Source: Pseudofabraea citricarpa (taxonomy: Eukaryota; Ascomycota; Leotiomycetes; Helotiales; Dermateaceae). Taken from it: a stretch of DNA of 64,000 bases. The stretch spans positions 372,001 to 436,000 of the forward strand of contig JAPWGK010000029.1 of assembly GCA_029641185.1 (NCBI GenBank), read 5' to 3'. Each line of letters opens with the position of its first letter. Position 1 is the first letter of the stretch. The notes under the pieces are model-generated. The model was not told the origin of the DNA, made no database searches, and saw nothing but the letters and a program-made list of their open reading frames with translations. Below are positions 11,380 to 23,694 of the stretch, piece after piece. The position numbers and the translations under genes were made by a program.

Positions 11380-14300
11380 ATGTCATTTTTAAAATGCTTG
11401 TGGCTTGCCATCTTCTGTTTTTGCTTCCTAGAAGGTATTGCATCTTCTTGGGCCTTGGAACCGCGACTCCCGCAGCAAGAAGATCTTGATCCCGAAGATA
11501 ATGCAAATGCCACTATTCTCCCCGTAAGTCGTGGATGGACCGCTTTTGGCGACTCTTATGCTGCCGGCATTGGGGCAGGAGGCATATGGGGGGCTGGTGG
11601 ACTTTGTAGAAGGCGCCTGGGCTCATATCCTTCGCAATTGAACAGCTCACCTCTTCTCGCGGCCGACGAAAATCACGAATTTCAATTCATTGCGTGCTCA
11701 GGTGCAACAACTGCCAGAATAATTCCTGGAGAAGAAGATAGCCAGATCGATGCTTTCGTGGCCCGTTCCGTGTCTAACAAGGACATTGCAACCATTTTAA
11801 TCGGCGGAAATGATGTGGGATTTAAAGAGGTTTTGGATGCCTGCATTGTAGACTGGTCTTTTTTTGGTCCATCTTGCGAGTCGGCCCTCCAAACGGCTGG
11901 CCTAGCCATTGCTGGTATTGCCTCTAGACTTGTGTCTATATTCAACTATGTTCTCGAGGCATCGCAGAATAACGGTGGTCCTTCTGAATTCAAGCTATAT
12001 GTTACTGGTGAGTTTCTCATAACCCCAATTGAAAATTATCGCTAAATGAGTCGATTGAAGGATACCCACAGTTTTTCAACGCTGAAACTACAGATTGTGA
12101 TAATTATTCCTTTGGTTTCTGGAGCAGCAGAATAAAGTTGACCCGAGACCGGCGCGGAACAATAAACAGTCTTGTACGTCGCTTAAATGGTGAAATATCC
12201 ACAGCCGTTGACGTAGTCAACAGCCAGTGGCAACAAACCAAGGTTGTCTTTGTAGACTATGACAGTTTCTTCGAAGGGCATCGATTTTGTGAAGAGGGTG
12301 TTGTTGAGCCCGATGGAAACAATCCAAACACATGGTTCTTTCTCATCAACGGACAAGACTCCCCAGGTTTTGATGTTCCAGAAACGGATCAGCCAGTTGA
12401 TCTCAGTCCAGAGCAATGCGATACAATTCTTCACAGTAAAAGTGGCGACTGGGGTGAATATGCAATTTGTGCCGTCCAAGCTGCATTGGCTAGAGATTCT
12501 ACATTGCGACCAGAGCCGTGGACAAATCTCACCGATGGCAATTTTGTTTGGGTGCCCGAAAACTATGGCAAGATGTTCCATCCAAAAACTGGTGGTTACA
12601 CAGCTGTAGTTCAAGCTATCGAAGGAGCTCTCAACAAAACCGAATCTGGGAAGGTTGTCGAAGTTCTGATTATGATCGAGTCTTCGGCAGACGAATTCTC
12701 TAAATTCATTGCAACACTTCCGTCTGCGGAGAAAGACTCAAGGCGGATTGAGCAGGAAGGAGTTGATATACGGGGCTATGTTACCTCGCTGCCTACTAAC
12801 TATGCAAGAAACCTTACTCAAACCAATCCAATTGTAGTGGGTGTCAGCTTTCCTCCTAGGTCAGACGACGAAAATGACATTGAGGAATCTGAAATGGCGA
12901 CCAGAGAGTTGGAAAATATAACTTCTTTATTTGGAGACGCGCATACTACAATTCCTCTGAATAAACGGCAAATCACAGACACAGATCTCAACATGCGGTT
13001 CTTCAGTCATTGGCATTTAAACACTATTTCCAAACCACCAGTATACTCCGGCACTGCGTATTGGGAATACCCGTCTTATATATACGATCCGTCTGGCGGA
13101 TCAGATGTTACTATTTATACTTTAGACACTGGCATTAATACTCAACATACCGTAAGTAGGCTACCAACGCTATATGTGTAGTCCATAAATAATAGTTACC
13201 TAACTTCAATCACAGGAATTCGAAAATAAGGACTTGAGTAGATCCTTTGTTCCATTTGGAATTAATGATATCACCGATTACTTCGGGCATGGCACATGCA
13301 TAGCTTCTCTTGCAGCAGGCCGAGCTGAAGGGGTCGCCGGAGCAGCGACTATAGTTCCTGTTAAGTACCACAGCGGAAGGACAAGTGATCCAGCAAACTT
13401 TGTCGATCTAAGAGCGGACTCTCTTTTCGAATGCTTGCTGTGGATATATCATGATGTCGTCGCAAATAAAAGGGGGAAGGCTGTCATAAATTTTTCAACC
13501 GGTAAGTCTTACAAGAAATAACCGAAAAAAAATAACCGTCCTGTAAACGTGGTTCTTCCTAAACGCTGACACTCTACTCACTCGTAGGTATTCCTGCTGC
13601 AAAATTTGTTTCAGTCGACATCTTGGATCCAACTGATGACGATATTGATGAGTCAGATCCTTGGTTCACATTTTTACCAAAATTTGAAGCAATAGACGCT
13701 GTCGTTGTTACATCGGTTGGAAATGGTGCTTCGGTTGACGATGGTGACAGCAAGTTTGAGAGCCCTCGACGTCACGCTGCCGCTGGAGAAATAGCCGAGT
13801 CAACTCTAATAGTTGTGGGAGGGACAAACGAAGACAATACCCGTTACGAACGTTCAAATCTATTCCCATCCGTTCTTACAACATATGCTCCCGCGCACGC
13901 TACGTGTGCCAACTTTGACACCAATTCTGGGTATAAGGAAGATGTGGGAACTTCATTATCCGCCGCAATGACATCGGGTATTATCGCAACTTATCTCGCC
14001 AGAGCAGATCTTGAATCCACACTACAAATTCCGGGATCTGTAGCACGCAGTGTCAAGATATATTTGCAGCAGTCAGCGGCATACAGTACTGACTCCAATC
14101 CGAACGGCAATCCTCCTACTTTGGATGTCATTGGCTCGATGAACTACGTCCCTTGTACTGACACTTCTACCTCGACAAAGAGATCCGAGCCAAATGTCGG
14201 CCTTTGGGATTGGGATGGATTAGTTAAACGCCAGAACTTTGCGTCCACTCCCATTAGGACATCAACGATGCTCCTTACAATTGAGGCTGGAGTATGAAAA

Positions 14301-15447
14301 CTTCGAGTTATTAAAATATCTACCCTATTCTACTGAACATTTACTGATTGTTGGTCATTATATTCTAGGCCAAGTGTACGGGCTTCGACCGTATGCCGGT
14401 GAACAATTTTAAATACGTCGGATGTTTTGAAGATCAGTCCAACCCAGCTAGAATACTTCGGGCCAACTACCAGCAAATTACTACCATGACCCTGGAATCA
14501 TGTGCAGACTACTGCAAAGATTATCAATATTTCGGGGTGGAATATGGGTATGTGAATTCTTGTGCCACATGGCATCCTAAATATCCATATTAATTTTCAA
14601 CAATAGTAATCAGTGCTATTGCGATGACATCGCTTATGTCACTACTCGGCATTCGGAGGTTCAGTGCAATATGAATTGTGCAGGAAACAACCAGCAAATC
14701 TGCGGCGCTTCCTGGAAGATGAATCTTTATGGGACTAGTGGCAAAGTCGGCGGGCCATTTATTGGTACTGTAAATGGTTGGAACCATGTACACTGCATGT
14801 ATGATGGGATTTCTCGAACTCTGGACGGAAAGTACACTCAGATTACGGATATGACTCCATCGAATTGTGCCGAGGCCTGTTCCGGATTCATGTATTTTGG
14901 ACTTGAGTTCGGGGACCAATGTTATTGCGGAAATTCGATTTCGAACAGCAATGGTGGGAACGCACCGGGATCCGATTGCAACATGCCGTGCGGAGGCGAC
15001 TCTAACTCTATATGCGGCAATGCGTGGCGTGCAAATGTATATCAACGAGAACAATCTACACCACAGACTGGAAACCAAGTTCAGGTCTGGTATGAACAGT
15101 TCTGCAACGAAGCCAACTGCGCCTTTTCATGGGATGCATGGTTAGTTCGGCCCGATGGACCCTATAATATCTGCGAGGACAGGCCTGATACGGAAGTTCT
15201 TGACGCTCCTGCAGTGGATTTTGGGGAGAACTCTTGGTTGCAGCCTACCAGTATGAGTTTCTCTGGTGATACTATGGCTGGATGTGAGTATACTGCCAGC
15301 TCTGGTGATCAAGGGGCCCCCATTGGGATGCTTAGCTGCCCTTCTTTTAGCTCGCCTATTCAGTGTTCCCCACTGGGATTGGATCCGCAAGATTGTTCCT
15401 TTTTGCTAGGTGTGAAGTTTTATCCAATATTTTACTGCGAGTGGTAA
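11380..15447 (+). CDS. Secreted SGNH hydrolase - subtilisin-like protease - double WSC fusion protein
   Basis: Six exons (11380-12007, 12061-13151, 13216-13501, 13588-14291, 14369-14547, 14607-15447) give 1242 residues; every junction keeps frame. A signal peptide is followed by an SGNH/GDSL hydrolase: GDSY (Ser59), GGND (142-145) and FHPKTGGY (His383), the family's block I, III and V. A spacer resembling a protease pro-region leads to a peptidase S8 domain with Asp565 (TLDTGI), His598 (GHGTC), the SVGNG oxyanion segment and Ser791 (GTSLSAA). Then come two WSC domains (about 918-1003 and 1015-1110; YVGCFEDQ..., YFGxExG, CYCG), known to bind wall polysaccharide, and a Cys-containing 130-residue tail. 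Block V His and the S8 Asp lie in one uninterrupted exon, so the fusion is not a gene-prediction artefact. Substrates are unknown. Confidence 0.88.
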
Positions 15448-16436
15448 ATATGATGGGTATCACGTTCTGACCCACTTCGTGATCGGAAATAGTAGCTACT
15501 TAGGTGCCTAGGTAGTTAATCAGGTATATAGTAGAGTGATTCCTTCGAAGAAATAATAATATTATCCACAGTAAACACTTTGATAACCGTATTAGTAAAT
15601 ACAATAACCGTCTTTCTTACTATTGATCCTATTCTACAACGAGAAGTGTTAGAATGAATCCATCTAATCGAGTTTACCTCTAGAATGAATGAATCTATCA
15701 TTAGTACCACAGAGTCAGTAAATTATACATATAGGTAATTATTCTAGTTTAGAATTAGTCTGATAATTTACTACTAGTATACTTATTATAGTTTAGCTAT
15801 AGAATATCAAGGGCTTATAAGAAGAGACTTAACTACAAAGCTATTAGAAATATTACGGCGCTGCCGTGTACGAAAGACTTCGTACGAGAGTTCTAGGAAG
15901 ACTAAGGATTTACTTGATACGTGAGAGTTCGATTACTCGTCAAGTACCCTTAAATAGGTAACGTCCTAATACGCAGTTTAAGAACGTTTACGGAATTAGG
16001 AAACTGAGTGGAAGAAGATATTCGTATTCCTACTACTTTCTGTCGTCAACAAGAACAAAATCAATTATTACTATCTCTTACGAGTATTTACTAATACGGT
16101 TATTGTATTTAAGGGAGAAACACGTGTAGAGTGCCTGAGGTGCCAATGGGCCTCCCCAATCTGTAAACAACCTCATTCTATCTATACCTAGGTAGCTTTT
16201 TAGAGAATATTCAGCTTCTCCTACACCACGAACGTACGCTTCTTTCTAATAGGCTATGTGGATTGATTGAATAGTTGACTGAAGACGGAAGAACTAATAT
16301 CGCGGAGGAAACAGCTTATATACAGGTGTCCCTAGCGCCCCATCCCTTGCGTTATATCGTTCGTTCATCAGGTACCCATTAATACTAGTACACTAGGCGA
16401 AGGCATGTTCAAGTGAAGAATTCAAGTTGGTTTGAT
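15448..16436. other. Gene-free stretch with a RIP-like repeat relic
   Basis: From about 15500 to 16130 the base pattern changes: TA and CG steps are common (tacgaaagacttcgtacgag, aatacgcag) while CA and TG are scarce, and stops fill all frames. This is how RIP leaves old transposon copies. Two CCTAGGTA elements (near 15513 and 16190) lie here. From 16150 to 16436 ordinary composition returns as 3' flank of the RSA4 homologue. Confidence 0.5.
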
Positions 16437-18770
16437 TTATCTACTCCAGACACGAACTGCTTTATCCTTTCCTCCGCTGCCAACCTTCTTTCCATCTGGA
16501 CTCCAATCCACTGCGTAAACCTCGTCTTTGTGGCCCGGAAGATCTAAAAGATTGGTTAGCATTTATATAAAGCTTTTGCGGTGGCCGAAAGGTAACAAAT
16601 ACAAAAAGGCATTTAATCGAGAAACATTCAGCAACAGAAAGATTTGGTAATTATAAATTTGAAGTAACCAAAGGCAGCTAGTTACTACAAACGTACAAAA
16701 ACCAAAACGTACTTGGGAATCAAGAAATATCAAGTAACGAAGAACGCTTTGATGATTATAAATTTATAGTAACCAAAAAGCATTCGGTCATCATAAACGT
16801 ACAAAAACCAAAACGTACTTGGGAATCAAGACATATCAAGTAACGAAGAACGCTTTGATGATTATAAATTTATAGTAACCAAAAAGCATTCGGTCATCAT
16901 AAACGTACAAAAACCAAAACGTACTTGGGAATCAAGATATATCAAGTAACGAAGAACGCTTTGATGATTATAAATTTATAGTAACCAAAAAGCATTCGGT
17001 TATCATAAACGTACAAAAACCAAAACGTACTTGGGAATCAAGAAACATTAAGTGACGAAGAACGCTTCGATAATTATAAATTTATAGTGACCAAAGGCTT
17101 TTTGGTCACTATAAACATACAAAAACCAAAAAGCATTTAGTAACTATGAACTAATAGTATCCAAAGAGTATACAGGCACTTCAAAAGACGGTAAAAAAGT
17201 ATGTACGTACCAGTAGAAAGCTTGTGAGTTTGCATATCCCATACTTTCAAGGTATGGTCTTTACTTCCGGTCACCAGATACCGCGAATCTGGACTAAAAG
17301 CACATCGATAAACAGGTGCCACATGGCCTCGGAGAGTGTTCAAGAAATTTCCATCCGTACCGCTCCAGATTTTGGTGTGGTTGTCGAAACTAGCTGAGGC
17401 TATAAGCAGCCCGTCCGGCGAGAATGTGACGTGATTGACCTGTTTTTGATGGCCCACCATCATCTTCAGTGGCCTTTTGCTTTTTGCAGGGTCCCAGAGA
17501 TACACCTTGAAATCGTCACTGGCTGAGACCAGTCTTTCCACCACTTCGCCTTGAACTGTGGAAGCCTTCAAGAATCTTTCCTTTGCTTTGGCGATTTTCT
17601 CTTCTTCCGTGCGGGGGATTTCGCCAGTATGATCGTGATAAGCTGTTCTGATGACAAAGTCGGTAGAAAGAGCCAACTGGTTAATCCAATGTGCATGCCC
17701 GCTGAGCGTATGTGCCAAAGTTCCATCCTTCGAATTCCACACCTTGATTGTCTTGTCATGAGAACCAGTGTAGATGAAGCCATTGCCCCCCCATTTGACG
17801 CATGGAACAGAGCTTGCATGGCCGCTCAGTACCATGTCAATAGTTTGCTGATTTGTCGACCAGATTCGTACTGTAGAGTCTTTGGAAGCTGATGCTAAGC
17901 GGGGTTGACCGGGGGTCTGAGCATGATACGGCTCCCAGGCCATGTTCGTGACCCATTTGGTGTGTCCTTTCATTGGCTTTCCAACCTGCTTGCCTGTCTT
18001 GGGGTCCCATAGCCGCACGGTGTTGTCCATGCTACCTGTAGCAATTCGTGAGTCGTCTGGAGACCAGCTAACTGCCAACACCCAACTAGAGTGGCCTTTG
18101 AGGGTATGTATTGGAGTTCCTGTATCGCAATCCCATATTCTAGCTGTATTATCACCGCTGCCACTGACCATCCTCGAGGAAGTTCTTGGGGAGAATTCTG
18201 TAGCAAGTATAGGCTGTTGATGGCCAGCAATTGCAAAGGCGCATCGTGACACAGGCTGAACACGAAAAACGGCCTGGGGTTCCGCAGTGATAACTGGCTC
18301 ACTTTCATCTGTATGACCACCAGATGAAAGAATAGCATCAGTCATCTTAGTGAGTAGGGGGATTCGCCTTGGGGAGATGCTTGAATCCGATAAAGATAAA
18401 GATTGTAATGAGAATCTGTAAGGAATACTGTCTGATGATGTCTTGATGGTATCGTCAGTCATGAAGTTAAATAGTAGAAAGAGCAATTCAAGTACAAGAG
18501 CAGGTGCTCAAGGGAAGGTAGGTTAACATCTGAGGAAGGACTTACCCGGCCAAGGAGCGTATTCAGCAGCAGCTCGAGACGTTTCGGGGCTGTATCCTCC
18601 ATGCGCAGCAGAACAGGACCATCTCCAAGCGGCAGACCAGTTGCCCCATCACTGAATCGTATCTTAATACTCCGTTCATCTTCCACTTCCTCGACGTCGA
18701 CTTGCTGTCTAGCTCGCTCAGATGCAGCGGTGCGCTGCCGCTTACTTGGAGGTGGCAGAATTGTTGCCAT
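16437..18770 (-). CDS. RSA4: Ribosome assembly protein RSA4 (Notchless/NLE1 homologue)
   Basis: Three exons (18546-18770, 17211-18441, 16437-16543) give 520 residues. This WD40 protein binds pre-60S particles and is pulled by the Rea1/Midasin ATPase during nuclear ribosome maturation. The N-terminus MATILPPPSKRQRTAA and the NLE domain (IKIRFSDGATGLPL ... LLNTLLGR, then SIPYRFSL across intron 1) precede eight WD repeats with GH...WD dipeptides (e.g. GHSSWVLAVSWSPDDSRIA, DNTVRLWD); the last repeat (LPGHKDEVYAVDWSPDG) is in the final exon, ending VRVWSR. Intron 1 (18442-18545) skips a false in-frame ATG; its acceptor is AAG. Intron 2 (16544-17210) is 667 nt, about ten times the local norm, because it holds a tandem repeat. 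It shares a divergent promoter with MSH4. Confidence 0.95.
16651..17150. repeat. 106-bp tandem repeat inside an RSA4 intron
   Basis: The marker acttgggaatcaag starts at 16711, 16817, 16923 and 17029, exactly 106 bp apart. The three complete units (16711-17028) are almost identical, including gaagaacgctttgatgatt and accaaaaagcattcgg. Partial, more diverged units flank both sides, giving about 4.5 copies. The near identity suggests recent expansion. The array lies between donor 17210 and acceptor 16544 and leaves both splice sites intact. Confidence 0.95.
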
Positions 18771-19221
18771 GGTGCAATCGTGATATTCTAATGTCCAGTA
18801 TGTCCAACGCTCTGTGTGCTTGGGAAAATACTTGAGGTGGAGGTTGGGGTGAACGAAGTTGTGCGAGAATATATGCGCCGCTCGAAATAATTTATTGACT
18901 AAAAAGTTCGGCTGAAAAGTCAAAAGTCAGCCTTGCAAGTGACAGGGAAGTCTGCAGCTCCCCCGCAGCCGCACACATTGGCGAGGCACTAGCGCAGCAC
19001 GTGAGAAGATAGCGTTCCAGCCAGCATTCCAACACCACAACACAAGCCATCACATCCATCACATCTATCCATGTTAATCATCTTCATCTTCGGCTCATGC
19101 TGGAGGAGAGCAGCATCAACTATCTACCCACAGTCCTTGGAACTGCGCACAAGATTGACTCACTGCATTGATATACCATACTAATTGTAGCGACTAACAT
19201 TTCCTCACTGATAGTCGAGCC
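18771..19221. promoter_or_regulatory. Divergent promoter region RSA4/MSH4
   Basis: The 451 bp between two divergent starts contain no ORF of interest. A CACGTG E-box-like palindrome occurs near 18998. It presumably drives both genes; no individual site can be proven from sequence alone. Confidence 0.5.
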
Positions 19222-22200
19222 ATGGATACTCCTTCGGGTCCTTCTCGCCCATCCACAACCTACAGTACCGCAACAACATCGTATCAATACCAGGATGGTG
19301 GTAGCCGTTCTATTTCTCAGGCTCCTCGACCAAGCACTGCACGCCCCAGCACTGGCCGTCGATCTCGTGCCGCGTCGACGATAGGAGGTGGTGAGTATCA
19401 GCAGATTATATGTGCTGTCAGCAAGAGCCGCGGAACTTCTCCGACAGTTGGGATGGCCTTTGTCAATATTTCCACTGGAGAGGCTGTTCTAAGTCAGATA
19501 TGTGATACTCAGTTCTATGTCAAAACCCTCAATAAGTTACAGGTGTTCGACCCAACCACTATTCTGCTTGTTCCCAGCAAGGAAGTTTTTGGGGTCAAAT
19601 CTCAAATGGAGGAAGTCATCAGAGAGAATGTCGTTGGAGCTCAGATTGCATCGGTTGACCGTAGGTACTGGTCTGAGCAGACAGGCCTGGATTATATAAG
19701 GCAGCTGGCATTTGAAGATGAAGTCAAAGCCATCACTTTCGCCGTCGAAGGAAATTACTTTGCAACGTGCTGCTTCTCTGCGGTAAGTGATTTGTTTAAT
19801 AATGAGCAAAACGCTGACCTTCATTCTAAGGCGATGAAGTACATTGAGCATAGTATGAATCTGACATTTGCTTTGCACTCTCTGCGAATCAAATACCAGC
19901 CCTCTGAAGGCTGCATGTTGATTGACCTATCAACGATAAATTCTTTAGAATTGATCCAGAATTTGCACAACCCCAAGTCCAAGGAATGTCTCTTTGGCCT
20001 CATGAATCAGACTCTGACACGCATGGGATCAAGACTTCTAAGAAGCAGCATTCTCCAGCCTTCGACCCAAAAAGCAGTACTTCAAAAACGATACAGTGCA
20101 TTGGAAGAGCTTACAATCAAATGCAACATGTTCCTGGCGTCCAGACAAGGTGATAATCTTTTTAATATACATACCACATGCTAATACTAGTTCTTAGCTC
20201 TCAAGTCCTTTAGCGACGTAGAAAAGTTACTTACTAAGGTCAGTCTGCTTTATGGTTGCATGAAGCAAATATTAATCCCATTAGCTTATTATCATCCCTC
20301 AAGTCCCGGACATCCATTACGCCGAACAGTCAATCAATGACATTCTAATGCTAAAGACATTTGTCCAGCAGGTGCCCGAAATTTATGCGGCTCTAGCCGA
20401 TGCCAGTGCCGAGCTGCTCGTTGAGATTCGCGAGCACTGTCATCCTGACAATGTCAATCCGACCCTAGGATCAATAAGTGCAGTTATCAATGAGGATGTC
20501 AAGTATGAGAGCCGACCATTGGACCTTCGAAATCAGAGGACATATGCTGTTAAGGTAATGTTTCTATTCTTGCTGAATCTCTTGGATTCTGATGCCGTTA
20601 TAGTCAGGTGTTAATGGGCTTTTGGATGTTGCACGTCAAACTTTTAAAGAGGCCACTGAGGATGTCTATCAGCATGTCAATAGTCTTGGCCGTGAGATTT
20701 CTACATTAATGTGGCAACTTGCAAGCTGATCCGTATCCAAGAACAATTCGACATCCAAGTTCAGTTGAAGTACGAGAATGGACGTCGGTACTTCCTACGT
20801 GTCCTCGAGGATGAATTCGCTGGAAAAACAATACCTGATGTACTCGTGAACATATTTCCGAAGAAGGGATATTTGGAATGTATGACTATTGACCTCATGA
20901 AGTTGAACCAGCGAATCGAAGACTCTCATCTGGAAGTGGTACTGCAAAGCGATAAAACCATCAATGGATTGCTTGACGAAGTTCGTGCTGATGTGGCAAC
21001 TTTATTTAAAGTTTGCCAGAGCATTGCCATGCTGGATATGATGACTGGATTTTGCCAATTGGCAACGGATAGCAACGACTATAGCAAACCAGATATTGAC
21101 GAGGTTCTTCACATTCAGTCTGGGCGGCACCCCATCAAGGAAAAAGTAAGCGAACGATTCCAGATATTGATGATTATTCTGATAGATCTCTTGGCAGTTC
21201 CAGGTTGAGAAATTCGTGCCAAATAATGTCTTTGCAAGCTACGGGACTCGTTTCCAGATTCTTACAGGATGCAACATGAGCGGCAAGAGCACATATATAA
21301 GATCTGTCGCTCTCATGAGCGTAATGGCACAGGTAGGGAGCTTTGTACCAGCTACCACTGCATCTTTCCCCATCGTGCAACAGTTGTTCGCTCGTGTGTC
21401 GACAGATGATAGCATCGAAGCTAATGTGTCAACTTTCGCTTCTGAGATGCGCGAAACAGCTTTTATACTTAGGTACCTACTTGTAGTGGTTTTTGGGATG
21501 TAAGATTCTAATTTAGACATTGTCAGGAATATGAACAAACATAGTATCATCATCATCGACGAACTCGGTCGTGGCACTAGCACTCAAGACGGTCTTCCTA
21601 TTGCAATAAGCATAGCAGAAGCTTTGATCAAGAGCAAGGCCATGGTGTGGTTTGTTACGCACTTTCAAGAGTTAGGTATGTGGGATCGTCTGTTCTGAGT
21701 TTATGGCCTATACTTTCTTATTGTCGAAGTCGTCTAAAAATACATGGCTGATCGATCATCTGTAGGCCACATATTGTCAAATCGACCTGGCGTTGTCAGT
21801 AGGCACCTTGACGTGGATATGAACGATAAAGACAAGATGATCATGCTCTACAAGTTACGCGATGGCGTTGCTAAAGAACAGCATTATGGTCTTGCTTTGG
21901 CACGAGTTGTCGACCTCCCACCACAAATTCTCAATGTTGCTGATGAAGTGTCACGAAAGATCGAAGCAAACGCAGCGGCAAAGAAAGGATCTCCAAGAAT
22001 AGTTGCTGTGGCAAAGAGAAGAAAATTGGTACTAGCTTTGAAATCGACATTGGAAGCAGCGAGGGATGGCAGTATGGATAAAAAGGCACTCGTTGACTGG
22101 CTACGAAAAGTCCAGGTGGAATTTGTGCAGCGAATGGCCGCGATCGAAAATGACATTACCTCAGATGATGAAGATGAGATCATGAGCGAGGCTGGTGAGA

Positions 22201-22235
22201 CCTCAGTTCCTCGAGGGAGCAGTCACTCAATCTAG
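19222..22235 (+). CDS. MSH4: MutS homologue MSH4 (meiotic crossover factor)
   Basis: Nine exons give 856 residues: 19222-19782, 19831-20149, 20198-20238, 20285-20554, 20604-20691, 20742-21145, 21204-21472, 21527-21675, 21766-22235. MSH4 pairs with MSH5 as a clamp on Holliday junctions in meiosis; it does not repair mismatches. There is no N-terminal mismatch-recognition domain; the first 55 residues are Ser/Pro/Thr-rich. The connector, lever and clamp regions follow, then the ATPase with Walker A GCNMSGKST (583-591), the STDDSIEANVSTFASEM region and Walker B IIIIDELGRGTST (Asp662-Glu663). Intron 1 (48 nt) lacks a stop and would read through. Intron 5 (20692-20741) hides inside overlapping ORFs; removing it gives LGQQFDIQVQLKYENGRRYFLRV, which matches the MSH4 clamp. 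The family call is firm. Confidence 0.93.
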
Positions 22236-22505
22236 TATGCCCAGACCTAGCTCAAGGACATCTCTAACTGAGTAAAGAGCGGGTGAAACATGCGCATATA
22301 GCTTAATCTGTCCCCAAACAAATGTTGCCTTTATGGCTTTCGTCTTAATTCGAATCCAATTTGACCAAGGGAGTTTGGCGTAAATACAAAAAAAGGACAG
22401 TACAGAATGCAGGATTTGTCCTTTGGGTTTGGTAATTTGTTGCTTTCTCGGCCTACATAATCTAGTCTCATTTATATCTTACACCTCCAGACGTGATGCT
22501 TAGCA

Positions 22506-23251
22506 TTATTCGCCTTTGATATTCCTTGGTGTTGGCCGCTTCCCTGCCTGAAGTCCATTTAGACGCTCATATAACCATTTGAGAGTCACAGTGCTAGCAG
22601 TCATCATCACTGCGGATCCAGTAAAGAGCAAAGTGCGCTGAGTGGTATCTAGTTGGGCAAAAAGTGGATATGGATAACTATCAAAGCGAATCAGTTACTA
22701 GCTATGAAAACAACGGATAAAGCTTTTACTCACAATCCATTATGTTTATAACACTGCTCCACCCAGGCCCAGTATGACACGGCTAACACAGATGACAGAC
22801 CCATTGCCGGCCATGCCTTGATCGTCCATGGCGGGCTCAAGAACAACAGGTCGATTGTGAGCAGAATAGATGGCATGGCATGGAATCCGACATCCGCCCA
22901 CGGGCTGAGGGATATATCCGGTGGGATAAGAAGAGACTTGTCGATCGCACTGATTCCCCAGTATAAGACACTGATCAGCACTTCCAGAGGAGTGCTACAC
23001 AATGACAGCGTGTTCTTGATCGTGAAGAATGTCGGGGACAGCGTCAGGTCGGCAACCAAACCGGACACAAATGTTAGTGTCGCGATGGTTAGACCTATGA
23101 TAGTTAGGTATTGAAAGTGCCATCCGTATGAGGCATTGATAAAGGTCGGGAAATCCAGCAGATACTTGTAAGAAAGGCTAAAGGACAGCAGTCCAAATGT
23201 ATGTACTAATATAGAGGGGTTCCGGCGTGAATCGAGTCTTGAGGATGCCAT
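22506..23251 (-). CDS. FAR-17a/AIG1-like integral membrane protein
   Basis: Exons 22734-23251 and 22506-22677 with a 56-nt intron give 229 residues. About six hydrophobic segments are visible, including YLTIIGLTIATLTFVSGLVA, LEVLISVLYWGISAI, FHAMPSILLTIDLLFL and LLFTGSAVMMTASTVTL. The pattern, the W-x-I-K-A-W loop and the length match the FAR-17a/AIG1 family, whose human members hydrolyse fatty acid esters of hydroxy fatty acids with a conserved Thr and His; TIDLLFL and FHAMP are candidate active-site positions. The ER membrane is the likely location. It is tail-to-tail with MSH4 and divergent from the WD40-cyclophilin gene. Confidence 0.75.
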
Positions 23252-23694
23252 AATGAGGGGCTTGATTCAGAGTACGGGTGATGTTCTGTAAAGAAGTTGA
23301 AAGACTGATGCATCTACAGTATGGTATGAGCTGACTTGCCTCCGGAATTCCGGATGACGTTGATGTGGGGCAGATGGACTACGTTGTAAGATCTGGGCTT
23401 TGATAATTCCAATCCAAGTTTTGTATTGACTATGATTGAGAAATATATTTCTTAAACGGTATATCTTCTTAGTAGATGATCAATGGCTGTTATTCGCCTG
23501 ACCAGCCCAATTCCCAACTGAAGTGGTGTTGTCTTCTTATGCCGTACCTCACTCCAGCACGTGTTTTGGCAGAAGCCGGTCCCTGGATATTTAGTGTGTG
23601 TTAGCGCCACGCTAAGGTAGGTACTTTCAGCCTCGCGGAATTCCTTGACCTGATGTCAGCTTCAGCCTGATCTTTCTATCGATACGCCTACAAC
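23252..23694. promoter_or_regulatory. Divergent promoter region FAR-17a-like/WD40-cyclophilin
   Basis: The 443-bp spacer between divergent genes has no ORF. Another CACGTG palindrome (ccagcacgtgtttt) occurs near 23557. The role is inferred from position. Confidence 0.4.

Noticed and set aside
11380..13181. SGNH and protease parts as two separate genes
   Set aside because: Exon 12061-13151 runs open from the SGNH core through the protease Asp with no stop, start or promoter between.
20604..20741. Apparent frameshift in MSH4, suggesting a pseudogene
   Set aside because: A 50-nt intron (20692-20741) with GTGAGA donor and AAG acceptor restores the frame and family sequence.
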